Assembly: GCA_019162745.1 (NCBI GenBank)
Contig: JAFLLC010000029.1
Span: forward strand, 124,001 to 188,000
Length of the DNA stretch: 64,000 nt
Direction: 5' to 3'
From: Deltaproteobacteria bacterium
GTDB taxonomy: Bacteria; Desulfobacterota; Desulfuromonadia; Geobacterales; Pseudopelobacteraceae
Position 1 is the stretch's first letter. Each line of letters begins with the position of its first letter. Positions 1-8,534 of this stretch are shown piece after piece. The notes under the pieces were generated by a model that was not told the DNA's origin, made no database searches, and saw only the letters and a list, made by a program, of their open reading frames with translations. The translations under genes were made by a program, and so were the position numbers.

Positions 1-401
1 TATATATAGCCGCTTTCGCCGACGTTTATTTTCCTCAACGCCAGTCGTGCTTCATTTTTGGCTGTTTTCAGATCAATTTTTTCCTGTGCATACAGGTGGT
101 TCTCGGCGGCAACAAGGTTATAGGAAAGTGCGGTCAACGTCGCCAGTTCATTGTTGAGATTCTGAGCTTTGTCCTGTTTGTAGACCTGGAACTGCTGGTA
201 GTGGGAATTGAGGAGGTCGATGCAGAATGCGGAAAGATGCTGAAGGTCGTCCTTGCTGGTTTTGGTTATGCCCAGATAGGCCTGCTGGTTGGCGATGAGG
301 CCGATTACTCCGGCAACGACAAAAATTGGAATTATAACAAGCGGCAGGACCAGCGCCAGCAATTTACCGCGAAGTTTGAATTTATTGAGGAATGAATACA
401 T
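1..401 (-). CDS. Cache-domain membrane sensor, N-terminal part (runs off window)
   Basis: This minus-strand reading frame is open from an ATG at 401 to the left edge and is absent from the ORF track because it has no end in the window. The start has AGAGG about 6 bases upstream. The product opens with a basic stretch and one hydrophobic segment (about residues 14-37, LLALVLPLVIIPIFVVAGVI), followed by a probably periplasmic region ending in VGESGYI, the typical core of a single Cache sensor domain. Such N-termini occur in chemotaxis receptors, histidine kinases and diguanylate cyclases. The output domain lies outside the window, so I cannot say which it is. It is divergent from the NADH dehydrogenase gene. 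Confidence 0.75.
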   Translation of the reverse strand, partial: MYSFLNKFKLRGKLLALVLPLVIIPIFVVAGVIGLIANQQAYLGITKTSKDDLQHLSAFCIDLLNSHYQQFQVYKQDKAQNLNNELATLTALSYNLVAAENHLYAQEKIDLKTAKNEARLALRKINVGESGYI

Positions 402-529
402 TGTGCCTCTGTATTTGAAATTGCCTCTTCACTGCGTTTCGGTTTATAAGGTATGTCCGGATTAAAAGCAATAGCGACAAGGTATGAGAGTTTATTGCAG
501 TACAGTAAATATGCTCCCAAGGGTATAAA

Positions 530-1792
530 ATGTCCAGTAAACGTGTTGTCATCGCCGGAATGGGTTTTGGCGGGTTACAGGCCTCTAAAGCACTGGCTGG
601 AAGCGCTGTTGAATTGACCATGGTTGACCGTAATAATTACCATCTTTTCCAGCCGCTCCTGTATCAGGTAGCAACCGCAGGGCTTGAACAGGAAGCGATC
701 GCTTATCCTCTGCGTGGCCTGACCCGCCGCTGGCGGGGCGCTTCGTTCCTGCTTGCTGAAATCAGCGGCATCAACCTGGCCGGAAAATTAGTTCTGACTG
801 ATGCCGGCGCCGTTCCTTATGATTATCTGGTCGTCGCAACCGGCAGCCGCACCAACTTTTTCGGCATGGAAAGCGTCGCCGCACATGCCTTTGACCTCAA
901 ACAGCTTGATCAGGCTGAAGATTTACGCAACAATATTCTGCTTATGTTCGAACGAGCTTCCCGGGAGACGGACCCGGAGCGAAGATCTGCACTGCTGACG
1001 TTCGTGATCGTCGGTGGCGGTCCGACCGGGGTCGAGTTTGCCGGAGCGCTGAGAGAGTTGATCGTATACGTTCTTTCGCAAGATTACCCGGCTATTTCCG
1101 TTTTAGAAACCAGAATAATTCTGATTGAGGCTGCCGCTTCGCTGCTGACTGCCATGCCGGCCGACCTCCGGGAGTACGCATATCTGAAACTGCTCTCCAT
1201 GGGCGTTGAAGTGCTGCTTGAAAACAGGGTTGTCGGAGCGACCGCTGAATCAGTCGAACTCCATGGAGGAACCGTCATCGCTTCACATACGCTGTTCTGG
1301 TCTGCCGGGGTAGCTGCAGCGGAAGTGGCGGAATATATCGAAGGGGCTGAGCGCGGCGCTGCCGGGAGGATCGTGGTTCAGCCTGATCTCAGCATCAAAG
1401 GGCATCCGGAGGTGTTTGTCGTTGGCGACATGGCATGCTTTCTTGAGGAGGGGGTGCCATTACCGATGATGGCACCGGTGGCAATTCAGCAAGGTGCTCA
1501 TGTTGCCCGGGCCATTCTTGCGCGTGAACAGGGCCGGATATCCCCCCCTTTTCATTATTGTGACAAGGGTTCGATGGCGACTATCGGCAGGAGTTGTGCC
1601 GTAGCTGCCGCAGCAGGTTTCAAATTCCGCGGTTATATCGCCTGGCTTGCCTGGCTGCTGCTCCATTTGTACTACCTGATCGGTTTTCGGAACCGTTTGG
1701 TCGTCATGATGAACTGGACGTATGCATATTGGTTCCACGAACGGCAGGTCCGGCTTATTACGGCAAAAAAACGCCGGGCGGCTTCATTGTAG
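530..1792 (+). CDS. ndh: type II NADH dehydrogenase / NAD(P)/FAD-dependent oxidoreductase
   Basis: A 420-residue flavoprotein of the NDH-2 family, which passes electrons from NADH to quinone without pumping protons. The N-terminal FAD-binding loop (VVIAGMGFGGLQASKAL), a second dinucleotide fold near residue 160 (VIVGGGPTGVEFAGAL) and the FAD contact VVGDMA near 296 are all visible. The C-terminus has a hydrophobic or amphipathic stretch (YIAWLAWLLLHLYYLIGF), as expected for membrane attachment. AAGGG lies 8 bases before the ATG. It stands alone, divergent from the sensor gene. The family is known; quinone as acceptor is inferred from it. Confidence 0.88.
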   Translation: MSSKRVVIAGMGFGGLQASKALAGSAVELTMVDRNNYHLFQPLLYQVATAGLEQEAIAYPLRGLTRRWRGASFLLAEISGINLAGKLVLTDAGAVPYDYLVVATGSRTNFFGMESVAAHAFDLKQLDQAEDLRNNILLMFERASRETDPERRSALLTFVIVGGGPTGVEFAGALRELIVYVLSQDYPAISVLETRIILIEAAASLLTAMPADLREYAYLKLLSMGVEVLLENRVVGATAESVELHGGTVIASHTLFWSAGVAAAEVAEYIEGAERGAAGRIVVQPDLSIKGHPEVFVVGDMACFLEEGVPLPMMAPVAIQQGAHVARAILAREQGRISPPFHYCDKGSMATIGRSCAVAAAAGFKFRGYIAWLAWLLLHLYYLIGFRNRLVVMMNWTYAYWFHERQVRLITAKKRRAASL

Positions 1793-1832
1793 CAATCCGG
1801 CACATCACCGTTTACCCTGTTCCCGGTTGATC

Positions 1833-1862
1833 TTGACTTTTATGGTTTTAATCTCGTATTGT
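1833..1862 (+). promoter_or_regulatory. candidate sigma-70 promoter for the glycosyltransferase
   Basis: TTGACT and TATTGT are separated by 18 bases. The predicted transcript start, near 1869, lies upstream of the TTG codon at 1944. This argues against the much earlier ORF-track start at 1722 and the ATG at 1842. Assigned by eye. Confidence 0.4.
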
Positions 1863-1943
1863 TTAACGAAGTCTGTTGAAATATTTGAAATAATAGCCCG
1901 AATAAATTTGGCGTTCGAAAAATGTCAAGCGGAGATAACTCAT

Positions 1944-2666
1944 TTGAAGGCATTTGTTGTCATACCAACCTATAACGAAAAGGATAATGTAAGACCTTTG
2001 ACAAGCGCTGTCCTTGCACAGCACCCTGACCTCCGGATTCTGTTTGTTGATGATAATTCTCCGGACGGCACCGGTTTGATTATTGATGATCTGGCAGCAG
2101 GAAATGACCGTGTCCATGTACTGCATCGCTCGGGAAAACTTGGCTTGGGTTCAGCTTATAGAGAGGGGTTCAAGGCTGCTCTTGCAATGGATGCGGATTA
2201 TTTGCTGGAAATGGACGCGGACTTTTCCCATGATCCGGGGACATTGCCGCTTTTTCTCTCTGCAATCAAGGAGAGCGATCTGGTTATCGGTTCCCGTTAT
2301 CTGAATGGAGTCAGTGTCGTCAACTGGCCGATCAGGCGCCTTATTTTAAGTTATTTTGCGAGTGCCTATACACGGTGGGTTACCGGATTGAAGTTGCGTG
2401 ACTGCACAAGCGGCTTCAAATGTTTTCGCCGCTCTACCATCGAAGCAGTAGATCTGTCACGCATTACATCGGACGGTTATTCGTTCCAGATAGAGATGAA
2501 TTACCGCTGCATGGAAAAAGGATTTCGCATTACCGAAATTCCGATTATTTTTATTGATCGCCATGCCGGCACTTCAAAAATGTCCGGTTCCATCGTCCGG
2601 GAAGCGGTATTCATGGTCTGGAAGCTTCGTTTGCAGAGTATCCTTACACGATTACTGGGGAAATAA
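1944..2666 (+). CDS. polyprenol-phosphate mannosyltransferase-like GT2 glycosyltransferase
   Basis: A Dpm1-like family 2 glycosyltransferase of about 240 residues, predicted to transfer a sugar from a nucleotide sugar to polyprenyl phosphate at the cytoplasmic face of the membrane. It shows the opening strand FVVIPTYNEKDN, the nucleotide-binding DDNSPDGTG near residue 35, the metal-binding DAD triad in EMDADFSHDP near 90, VIGSRYLNG and the late family motif DCTSGFKCF. There is no membrane segment, as in soluble Dpm1. The ORF track starts at 1722, but homology begins only at LKAFVVIPTYNE. I therefore use the TTG at 1944, which has GGAG 9 bases upstream. The actual sugar is not determinable. 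Confidence 0.85.
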   Translation: MKAFVVIPTYNEKDNVRPLTSAVLAQHPDLRILFVDDNSPDGTGLIIDDLAAGNDRVHVLHRSGKLGLGSAYREGFKAALAMDADYLLEMDADFSHDPGTLPLFLSAIKESDLVIGSRYLNGVSVVNWPIRRLILSYFASAYTRWVTGLKLRDCTSGFKCFRRSTIEAVDLSRITSDGYSFQIEMNYRCMEKGFRITEIPIIFIDRHAGTSKMSGSIVREAVFMVWKLRLQSILTRLLGK

Positions 2667-2673
2667 TATTACC

Positions 2674-2859
2674 ATGTCGCACGATATTTGGTCAGTCATT
2701 CTCATAACCGGTTTAATCGGCTGGTTATTCTCCAGCATCATGCTGATGCTGAAGGCGTTTCCCCAAAAGGAAGTATTTATAGTGTCAACCGGAATAAGGT
2801 GGGGATCAGCAGCGCTGATCTCATTCTTTATTTGGATTGCCGGTATGCTAAAAGCCTGA
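2674..2859 (+). CDS. small two-segment membrane protein, unknown
   Basis: A 61-residue protein starting at ATG 2674, seven bases after the glycosyltransferase stop. Two hydrophobic stretches are visible (about residues 7-27 and 42-58), with a short basic loop between them. A GGGG tract lies rather far upstream (13 bases), so translation may be coupled to the previous gene. I do not recognise a family. Its position suggests a membrane partner for the Dpm1-like enzyme, but that is inference only. Confidence 0.55.
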   Translation: MSHDIWSVILITGLIGWLFSSIMLMLKAFPQKEVFIVSTGIRWGSAALISFFIWIAGMLKA

Positions 2860-2959
2860 TTATTTTAAATTTATCCAGACCGGGTGATGAAGACCACAGG
2901 TATCCGGCTTGGGTTTTAAAACTTTACTATTCTGCAGTCTATGGTATTAGAATAAGACT

Positions 2960-4168
2960 ATGTCACTCTATTCATGCAAACTTGGTGCATCAGACGGAAA
3001 AATTATCCTCAGGGATTTTGAGGCAGCAGATGGTGAGGTTCTGCGCAAAAATCTGGAGGATCAGGGTTTTTTTGTTTTTGCAGTTAAAAAGAAGCCGTTT
3101 CAGTTCCTGTTTGACAAGGGTCTCAAGCGCAGAAAGATCGATAACAGGGCTCTTTTGACCTTTAATCAGGAGATGCTCGTACTGATAAAGGCCGGCATGC
3201 CGATCATGCAGGTTCTTGATGCTATTTTGGAGCGTCATGATTCCGGTCCGTTGTACGAAGTCCTGGTTCAGGTTCGTGAAGATGTAAAGGCGGGTGCCGC
3301 ATTGTCGATCGCGATGGAAAAACATGGCCGGGCATTCCCCTATCTGTATGTTGCCTCCATTCGTGCCGGTGAACGGACCGGTGACCTTCCGCAAACCATC
3401 AGGCGCTACATCGAATATTTGAAGCGGGTCGGCACACTGCGGAAAAAAATAGTGGCAGCCGTATTCTACCCTGCCATCCTTATTGTGTTTGCCTTTCTCG
3501 CGATAACACTTCTGCTGGTATATGTCGTTCCCACCTTCAGTCAGGTTTACGCCGATTCAGGATCGCAGCTCCCCGCCCTGACACAGCTATTGATTACATT
3601 TACTTCATTGCTCAGGCGTTATTTCGTTTTCGGGATAATTGTCTGCATCGGCATACTTGCCGCATTCAGATCATGGAAGAACACCGAAGCGGGGCGATAT
3701 ACGCTCGATCGTTTCAAACTGACCGTCCCTGTGGCCGGGGATGTTTTTACCAAGTATTCTGTGGCCGGCTTCACCCGTACCCTGGCGACGGTCCTTGGCA
3801 GCGGTATTCCGATCATTGAATCACTGCGCATGTCGATCGGGACAATGGATAACGTATTCATGGAAAAACGCATGTTCGAAGCGGTCCGCTTTATTGAAGA
3901 GGGAGGGCGTCTCTCGGTAGCGCTTGAACGCATCCATATAATGCCGCCGTTGGCACTGCGCATGCTCGGAGTAGGTGAAACTACCGGATCGCTCGAAGAC
4001 ATGCTGATTGATATTTCCAATTATCTGGAAGACGAACTTGAAGAACGGATGCATCTGCTGACTACCGCCATAGAACCGGCCATCATGCTGATCATGGGAG
4101 TAGTTATCGGCGTCATCATTATTGCGATGTACCTTCCTATTTTCAAAATTGCCGGCACGGTAGGCTAG
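2960..4168 (+). CDS. gspF: type II secretion / type IV pilus inner-membrane platform protein
   Basis: A 402-residue GspF/PilC family protein, the polytopic inner-membrane platform that couples the assembly ATPase to pseudopilus growth. Two repeated cytoplasmic helical GspF domains (about residues 60-190 and 265-390) are visible. The hallmarks are FNQEMLVLIKAGMPI, RTGDLPQTI and the second-copy FTRTLATVLGSGIPIIESL with GETTGSLEDML. Membrane spans lie near 165-190, 215-235 and 375-398. It starts the secretion cluster and is followed after 7 bases by gspE. The start lacks a strong ribosome-binding site. Confidence 0.92.
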   Translation: MSLYSCKLGASDGKIILRDFEAADGEVLRKNLEDQGFFVFAVKKKPFQFLFDKGLKRRKIDNRALLTFNQEMLVLIKAGMPIMQVLDAILERHDSGPLYEVLVQVREDVKAGAALSIAMEKHGRAFPYLYVASIRAGERTGDLPQTIRRYIEYLKRVGTLRKKIVAAVFYPAILIVFAFLAITLLLVYVVPTFSQVYADSGSQLPALTQLLITFTSLLRRYFVFGIIVCIGILAAFRSWKNTEAGRYTLDRFKLTVPVAGDVFTKYSVAGFTRTLATVLGSGIPIIESLRMSIGTMDNVFMEKRMFEAVRFIEEGGRLSVALERIHIMPPLALRMLGVGETTGSLEDMLIDISNYLEDELEERMHLLTTAIEPAIMLIMGVVIGVIIIAMYLPIFKIAGTVG

Positions 4169-4175
4169 GATAGCA

Positions 4176-5894
4176 ATGCAACCATTCAGAAGAAAAAATA
4201 TCGGCGTTATTCTGATAGAACGGGGAAGCCTTAATCCTGACCAGCTGCCCGCTATCATTGAAATCCAGGCGACAACCCGGCAGCGTTTTGGCGAAATAGC
4301 CATTCACGAAGGGTTTATAACTGAAGAAGCTCTGGCGCGGGCTTTGGCGGAACAATTCAACCTTGAATATATAGAACTGCTTAACTTCAAAATGGACTCC
4401 GAACTGCTCAACCAATTGCCGCCTGATGCAATTTACCGTTTTCATTTTGTGCCGCTGGAGATTCATCCGCATGCCATTGTTGTCGCCGTAGCTGATCCGA
4501 CCGACGTTGTCAAACTGGATGAACTTGAACTGCTCCTTGATCGTCAGGTTCAGATCCGCATCGCCTCCGCCTCCGCGATTGCTGCGGTAACAAAAGCCGG
4601 TGAGGGAACGCGCCGTGTTCTTCGAGAAGTGTCCGAAGACTTTATGCTCCAGCTGGTAAAAGAAACCGACCGGGGTGAAGAAGTATTATCGGTTGAGACC
4701 CTGTCCGATGACACCAGCCCGATCATAAAACTGATCAATACGACTATTCTTGACGCGCTGAACCGCCGGGCGAGTGACATTCATATTGAAACCGGTCCTG
4801 ACGGAGTCGATATCAAGTACCGAATTGATGGGGTGCTCTACAAAGCGAACGACACAATTGACCAACACTTTCAGGCCCCGATCATTTCACGGCTTAAAGT
4901 CATGAGCGAGCTCGATATATCCGAGCGGCGCGTCCCTCAGGATGGGCGCTTTAAAATCCGCTTTGGAGAAAAATCGATCGACTTCCGTGTTTCGATCATG
5001 CCGAGCTCCATGGGAGAGGATGCCGTAATCCGTATTCTCGACAAAGAGAGCATTGCCAGCGACCTGAAGGGATTAACACTGGAAAACCTCGGAATCAGTG
5101 ATCGTGAGATCAAACGGCTGCGGAGAAAAATCCGCGAACCGTATGGCATGGTCCTGGTGACCGGTCCGACCGGTTCCGGTAAAACAACAACGCTCTACGC
5201 CGCCCTGACCGAGATTCATACCGGCGAGGATAAAATCATCACGATTGAAGATCCTGTTGAATACATGCTGCGCGGCGTACTGCAGATTCCTGTTAATGAA
5301 AAGAAGGGGCTGACCTTTGCCAAAGGATTGCGCTCAATTCTGCGCCATGACCCGGACAAAATCATGGTCGGAGAAATACGCGATTCCGAGACCGCACAGA
5401 TCGCAGTCCAGTCAGCCCTGACCGGCCACCTGGTATTCACCACGGTACATGCCAACAACGTTTTTGATGTTATCGGCCGTTTCATCCATATGGGCATCGA
5501 TCCCTATAATTTCGTATCATGCCTTAACTGCGTCCTGGCGCAAAGACTGGTGAGAAAGGTCTGTACCGCCTGCCGGCGTCCGGTACAGTACAGTGATGAA
5601 CAGCTGATTGACGGCGGCGTTGATCCGGAACGTTTTCGGGGGATGACACTGTATGAAGCGCACGGATGCGACCTGTGTCACGGCACCGGCTACCGCGGCC
5701 GCGTTGCCATTGTCGAACTATTGGAGCTGAATGACCAGATCCGGGATCTCATTATTGCCAAGGTTCCCGCTACCCAGCTGAAAAAAGCTGCCCGCGATGC
5801 AGGGGTCATGTTTTTGCGCGATTCAGCTGAAGAAAAGCTGGCCGCCGGTATAACAACAATCAAGGAGATAAACCGCGTCACGTTTGTTGAATGA
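4176..5894 (+). CDS. gspE: type II secretion assembly ATPase
   Basis: A 572-residue GspE/PilB hexameric ATPase that powers pseudopilus assembly from the cytoplasm. The N-terminal MshEN-type domain (about residues 5-150) is followed by the ATPase core, with Walker A GPTGSGKTTT near 329, the Asp box around GEIRD near 397 and the His box LTGHLVFTTVHANN. Two CxxC pairs (CTACR near 461 and CDLCH near 497) form the zinc element typical of GspE and PilB. AGGA lies 6 bases before the ATG. The final bases overlap a possible ATGA start of the next gene. Confidence 0.94.
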   Translation: MQPFRRKNIGVILIERGSLNPDQLPAIIEIQATTRQRFGEIAIHEGFITEEALARALAEQFNLEYIELLNFKMDSELLNQLPPDAIYRFHFVPLEIHPHAIVVAVADPTDVVKLDELELLLDRQVQIRIASASAIAAVTKAGEGTRRVLREVSEDFMLQLVKETDRGEEVLSVETLSDDTSPIIKLINTTILDALNRRASDIHIETGPDGVDIKYRIDGVLYKANDTIDQHFQAPIISRLKVMSELDISERRVPQDGRFKIRFGEKSIDFRVSIMPSSMGEDAVIRILDKESIASDLKGLTLENLGISDREIKRLRRKIREPYGMVLVTGPTGSGKTTTLYAALTEIHTGEDKIITIEDPVEYMLRGVLQIPVNEKKGLTFAKGLRSILRHDPDKIMVGEIRDSETAQIAVQSALTGHLVFTTVHANNVFDVIGRFIHMGIDPYNFVSCLNCVLAQRLVRKVCTACRRPVQYSDEQLIDGGVDPERFRGMTLYEAHGCDLCHGTGYRGRVAIVELLELNDQIRDLIIAKVPATQLKKAARDAGVMFLRDSAEEKLAAGITTIKEINRVTFVE

Positions 5895-5911
5895 CCGGAA
5901 CAGGATACGCC

Positions 5912-6838
5912 ATGTTGTTTGCCAGAAATCCAATCGGAATAGAAATCAGCCAGCATGGGGTGACCTGCGCCTTAACGGGGGGCAGCGTCGCCTCTCCACG
6001 TGTCGAGCGGGTGGCCCACGCCCCCTTTTCTCCGCAGACTCTTCAAATTTCACTTCGTGAGCAGAACGTTCTTGAACCCGACGCATTCGTTGCCGGTTTG
6101 AAATCGGCCTACAACCAACTGCTCTGCCGATCACCGAGGGTTGCGGTCTCTTTGCCTGATGAAACATGCAGGCTTATGCTGCTTGACTTGGAAGGACGTT
6201 TCAAAAGCCGCGCGGAAGCCTTGGATCTGATCCGCTGGAAACTGAAGAAAAGCATCCCGCTCGACAGTGCCGACACCCAACTTGATTATCAGCAGCTGAT
6301 GGTTCGGGAAAATGGCGATCTGGCGCTTTTGGTGGCGATAGCATCCCGTAAGGTACTCTCCCAGTATGAAGACCTGATTACACAGGCGGGACTTTCTCCT
6401 GCTCGTATCGATTGCCATACCTTCAATATCTGCCGGCTTTTTGATCGCCGCCTCTCGCTCCATGATGACTGCATCCTGATATCATTTTACGGCAGCACCT
6501 TGTCAATAGTGGCTTTTGCGCAGGGGATTCCGGAATTTATCCGCGTCAAGCACCTGTCCGGCACGCTGGCGACTGACAGCCGGGTATACCTGGAAATAAA
6601 CAGTTCCCTGCTGGTTTATAAAGAACGGTTTCCTGAACGGCCGGTGCAGACTGTTTTCTGTGTGGCATCACCTGATATTGCTCAAAACTATCTGGAGATG
6701 GTCGCCGAAGCGACCGGAACCACACCGACCCTGCTTGAGGCAAAAAGTGCCGTAACGCCGGGGAATTCAGCGCCGGGCGACCAGATGAGGTTATTCCCCT
6801 GTACTGTTGCCATTGGCGCGTCCCTGAGGAGTCTCTGA
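5912..6838 (+). CDS. PilM/GspL-like cytoplasmic assembly protein
   Basis: A 308-residue actin-fold protein related to PilM or the cytoplasmic half of GspL, which docks the assembly ATPase to the membrane subunits. The opening NPIGIEISQHGV matches the phosphate-1 strand of the FtsA/PilM fold, and the protein lacks a membrane segment. The ORF track begins at 5891 (an ATGA overlap with gspE). ATG 5912 has CAGGA 7 bases upstream and begins exactly at the conserved fold, so I prefer it. It ends with TGATG coupling to the PilN-like gene. Confidence 0.78.
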   Translation: MLFARNPIGIEISQHGVTCALTGGSVASPRVERVAHAPFSPQTLQISLREQNVLEPDAFVAGLKSAYNQLLCRSPRVAVSLPDETCRLMLLDLEGRFKSRAEALDLIRWKLKKSIPLDSADTQLDYQQLMVRENGDLALLVAIASRKVLSQYEDLITQAGLSPARIDCHTFNICRLFDRRLSLHDDCILISFYGSTLSIVAFAQGIPEFIRVKHLSGTLATDSRVYLEINSSLLVYKERFPERPVQTVFCVASPDIAQNYLEMVAEATGTTPTLLEAKSAVTPGNSAPGDQMRLFPCTVAIGASLRSL

Positions 6839-7374
6839 TGCGTTTCACTATTAATCTTGCGACGCGCACCTACCTTGACCATCGCGTACTGAACATGCTC
6901 GCATATTGCGCCATCGCGGTACTGCTCGTTATGGCGGGGTGGAATATCAGCCGGGTATCTTCAAATAGGGGTGAACAGAGCCGACTGAATGCTGAAATAG
7001 CCGCTATCCAAAGCAGACTCGGGGCTAAACCGGGCGGTATTTCCGAGACTGATTTCAACCGGCAGAAGGCTCGCATCCGCTTCTATAATGAAATTATTGA
7101 GCGCAAGAGCGTAAACTGGCTCAATCTGCTTGAGACGTTTGAAAAGGCCACGCCGCAAGGGATATCGCTCTTATCGCTTTCAGAGGACAAGGGGCAGGGG
7201 GAGTGGAAACTGGAGGGGCGCGCCAGATCTTTCAAGTCCGTGCAGCAGTATCTTGAAAGCTTGGAAACAGCTGAAAACTTTTCAAACGTCCTGCTGCTAT
7301 CCCATCAAAAGCTGACTCCGGGTGAGAATATGCATGGCGTACAATTTACCATCTCCTGCAAGGTAGTGAATTGA
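6838..7374 (+). CDS. PilN/GspL-C-like inner-membrane assembly protein
   Basis: A 178-residue bitopic protein with a short basic N-terminus that includes the PilN-type opening MRFTINLATR. One membrane segment follows (about residues 18-38), then a periplasmic coiled-coil and a ferredoxin-like region. It should pair with the next protein to form the PilN-PilO type inner-membrane scaffold, which corresponds to the GspL periplasmic half in classical systems. Its start overlaps the previous stop (TGATG) and its end overlaps the next gene by 4 bases, so the three proteins are probably made together. Confidence 0.78.
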   Translation: MRFTINLATRTYLDHRVLNMLAYCAIAVLLVMAGWNISRVSSNRGEQSRLNAEIAAIQSRLGAKPGGISETDFNRQKARIRFYNEIIERKSVNWLNLLETFEKATPQGISLLSLSEDKGQGEWKLEGRARSFKSVQQYLESLETAENFSNVLLLSHQKLTPGENMHGVQFTISCKVVN

Positions 7375-7919
7375 TGAAACAGCTCATGTTAGAAATAGTC
7401 CGTCAGAAATGGCGTTTTTTGAGCATCATCCTGATTCTGCTGCTGCTCAACGTGGCCCTGATTTTCGTTGTATCTACCTATCAGCTCCCTATTCTGGCAG
7501 ATCTGCAAACGAAGTGGAGCAGTCTGCGCCGGAGTTCTGCAGGCACCGGGCAGATGGATCCCGCTGCCCTTTATCAGCAGGCTTCCGCCGACCTCGAAAA
7601 GGTGAAAGGAAAGATACCTGAGAAAAAGCAATTTGCCAGGGTATTGAGTGAATTGCTGGAAGCTGCGGCAAGCAGCGGAGTCGAAGTCGGTGCCATCAGC
7701 TATAAACCGCAACTCATCAAGGAAGAAGCGCTGCTTTCCTATCAGGTGGCACTTTCTGTCAGCGGTGGGTATGCAGCCGTAAAAAGTTACCTTGCCGATC
7801 TTCAGGGAAATCCGGAATTGCTGGTGGTTGATGCCGTTTCTTTTTCAAACAGTGACCCCTTTGTCGAGAATGTGGTCATGGCTCTCCGCATTACGGTTTA
7901 TCTCCGGGAGGGTGCATGA
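7371..7919 (+). CDS. PilO/GspM-like inner-membrane assembly protein
   Basis: A 182-residue protein with a single N-terminal membrane segment (about residues 13-33, LSIILILLLLNVALIFVVST). A helical stretch with the PilO-like KGKIPEKKQFARVLSELLEAA follows, then a periplasmic alpha-beta domain. In pilus and type II systems this subunit forms heterodimers with the PilN-like neighbour. Overlaps of 4 bases on both sides (ATGA at each junction) indicate tight translational coupling. The assignment rests on architecture and gene order more than on strict motifs. Confidence 0.75.
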   Translation: MMKQLMLEIVRQKWRFLSIILILLLLNVALIFVVSTYQLPILADLQTKWSSLRRSSAGTGQMDPAALYQQASADLEKVKGKIPEKKQFARVLSELLEAAASSGVEVGAISYKPQLIKEEALLSYQVALSVSGGYAAVKSYLADLQGNPELLVVDAVSFSNSDPFVENVVMALRITVYLREGA

Positions 7920-8509
7920 ATCGGCAACGCTTGATTCTGTTCATTCTGGTGATACTCTTTGGTATCGCCGTATTCTGGAGCTACAGAGCTGTACCCAGGC
8001 CCAAAACGGTCAGCACTTTGACCTTCAAACCGGGGCAGCAGGTAAAATCGACCGTTGCTGCCACGGATAAACAGGCCCGTAATGCAGACGATGGCAGCAG
8101 AGTTAAAATCAGCCTGCTTGAAAAAGAACCAGCCACTTTCAAGGGGTATCGGCGCAACCTTTTCAAGCCTGTTTTTGCCGATGAGGTGAAAATTGTCAAA
8201 CAGCAACCTATAGCAATCAAGACGCCACCCAAACAGATTACTCCTCCCGTTGTGCCGGCCGTGATTCAGCCTGTAACCGTCCCGCTGGCGCGCTTCACGT
8301 TCCTGGGGTTTTTAAAAAAAGGGACTGTTAAAACCATTTTTCTGGCGAAGGATAATGATATTGTGCTGGTAAAAAAAGGGGATAAAATTGCCGGCCGCTA
8401 TGAAGCGACCGATATATCTGACCAGGCGCTGACACTGAAAGTTGCTGATACCGGCGCTGTAATTGTAATCCCTTTGATAGAAAACCTGCCGCTTGCCACG
8501 GCGCGATAA
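7916..8509 (+). CDS. GspC/PilP-like periplasmic connector
   Basis: A 197-residue bitopic protein with an N-terminal membrane anchor (about residues 4-22) and a Pro-rich linker near 105-120 (KTPPKQITPPVVPAVIQP). It ends in a compact all-beta domain (RFTFLGFLKKGTVKTIFLAK onward) like the homology region of GspC or PilP, which contacts the secretin N0 domain. Position just before the secretin supports this role. It has no PDZ domain, unlike long GspC proteins. Similarity to named families is weak, so the call is partly contextual. Confidence 0.65.
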   Translation: MNRQRLILFILVILFGIAVFWSYRAVPRPKTVSTLTFKPGQQVKSTVAATDKQARNADDGSRVKISLLEKEPATFKGYRRNLFKPVFADEVKIVKQQPIAIKTPPKQITPPVVPAVIQPVTVPLARFTFLGFLKKGTVKTIFLAKDNDIVLVKKGDKIAGRYEATDISDQALTLKVADTGAVIVIPLIENLPLATAR

Positions 8510-8534
8510 CTAATATTCCGAGGAGACGCTTTCA

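Noticed and set aside
96-395. 99-residue plus-strand ORF at the left edge
   Set aside because: The opposite strand encodes a convincing membrane sensor with a Cache motif that runs off the window.
1722-1943. ORF-track N-terminal extension of the glycosyltransferase
   Set aside because: It overlaps the NADH dehydrogenase gene, precedes a likely promoter and lacks family similarity. The TTG at 1944 has a ribosome-binding site.
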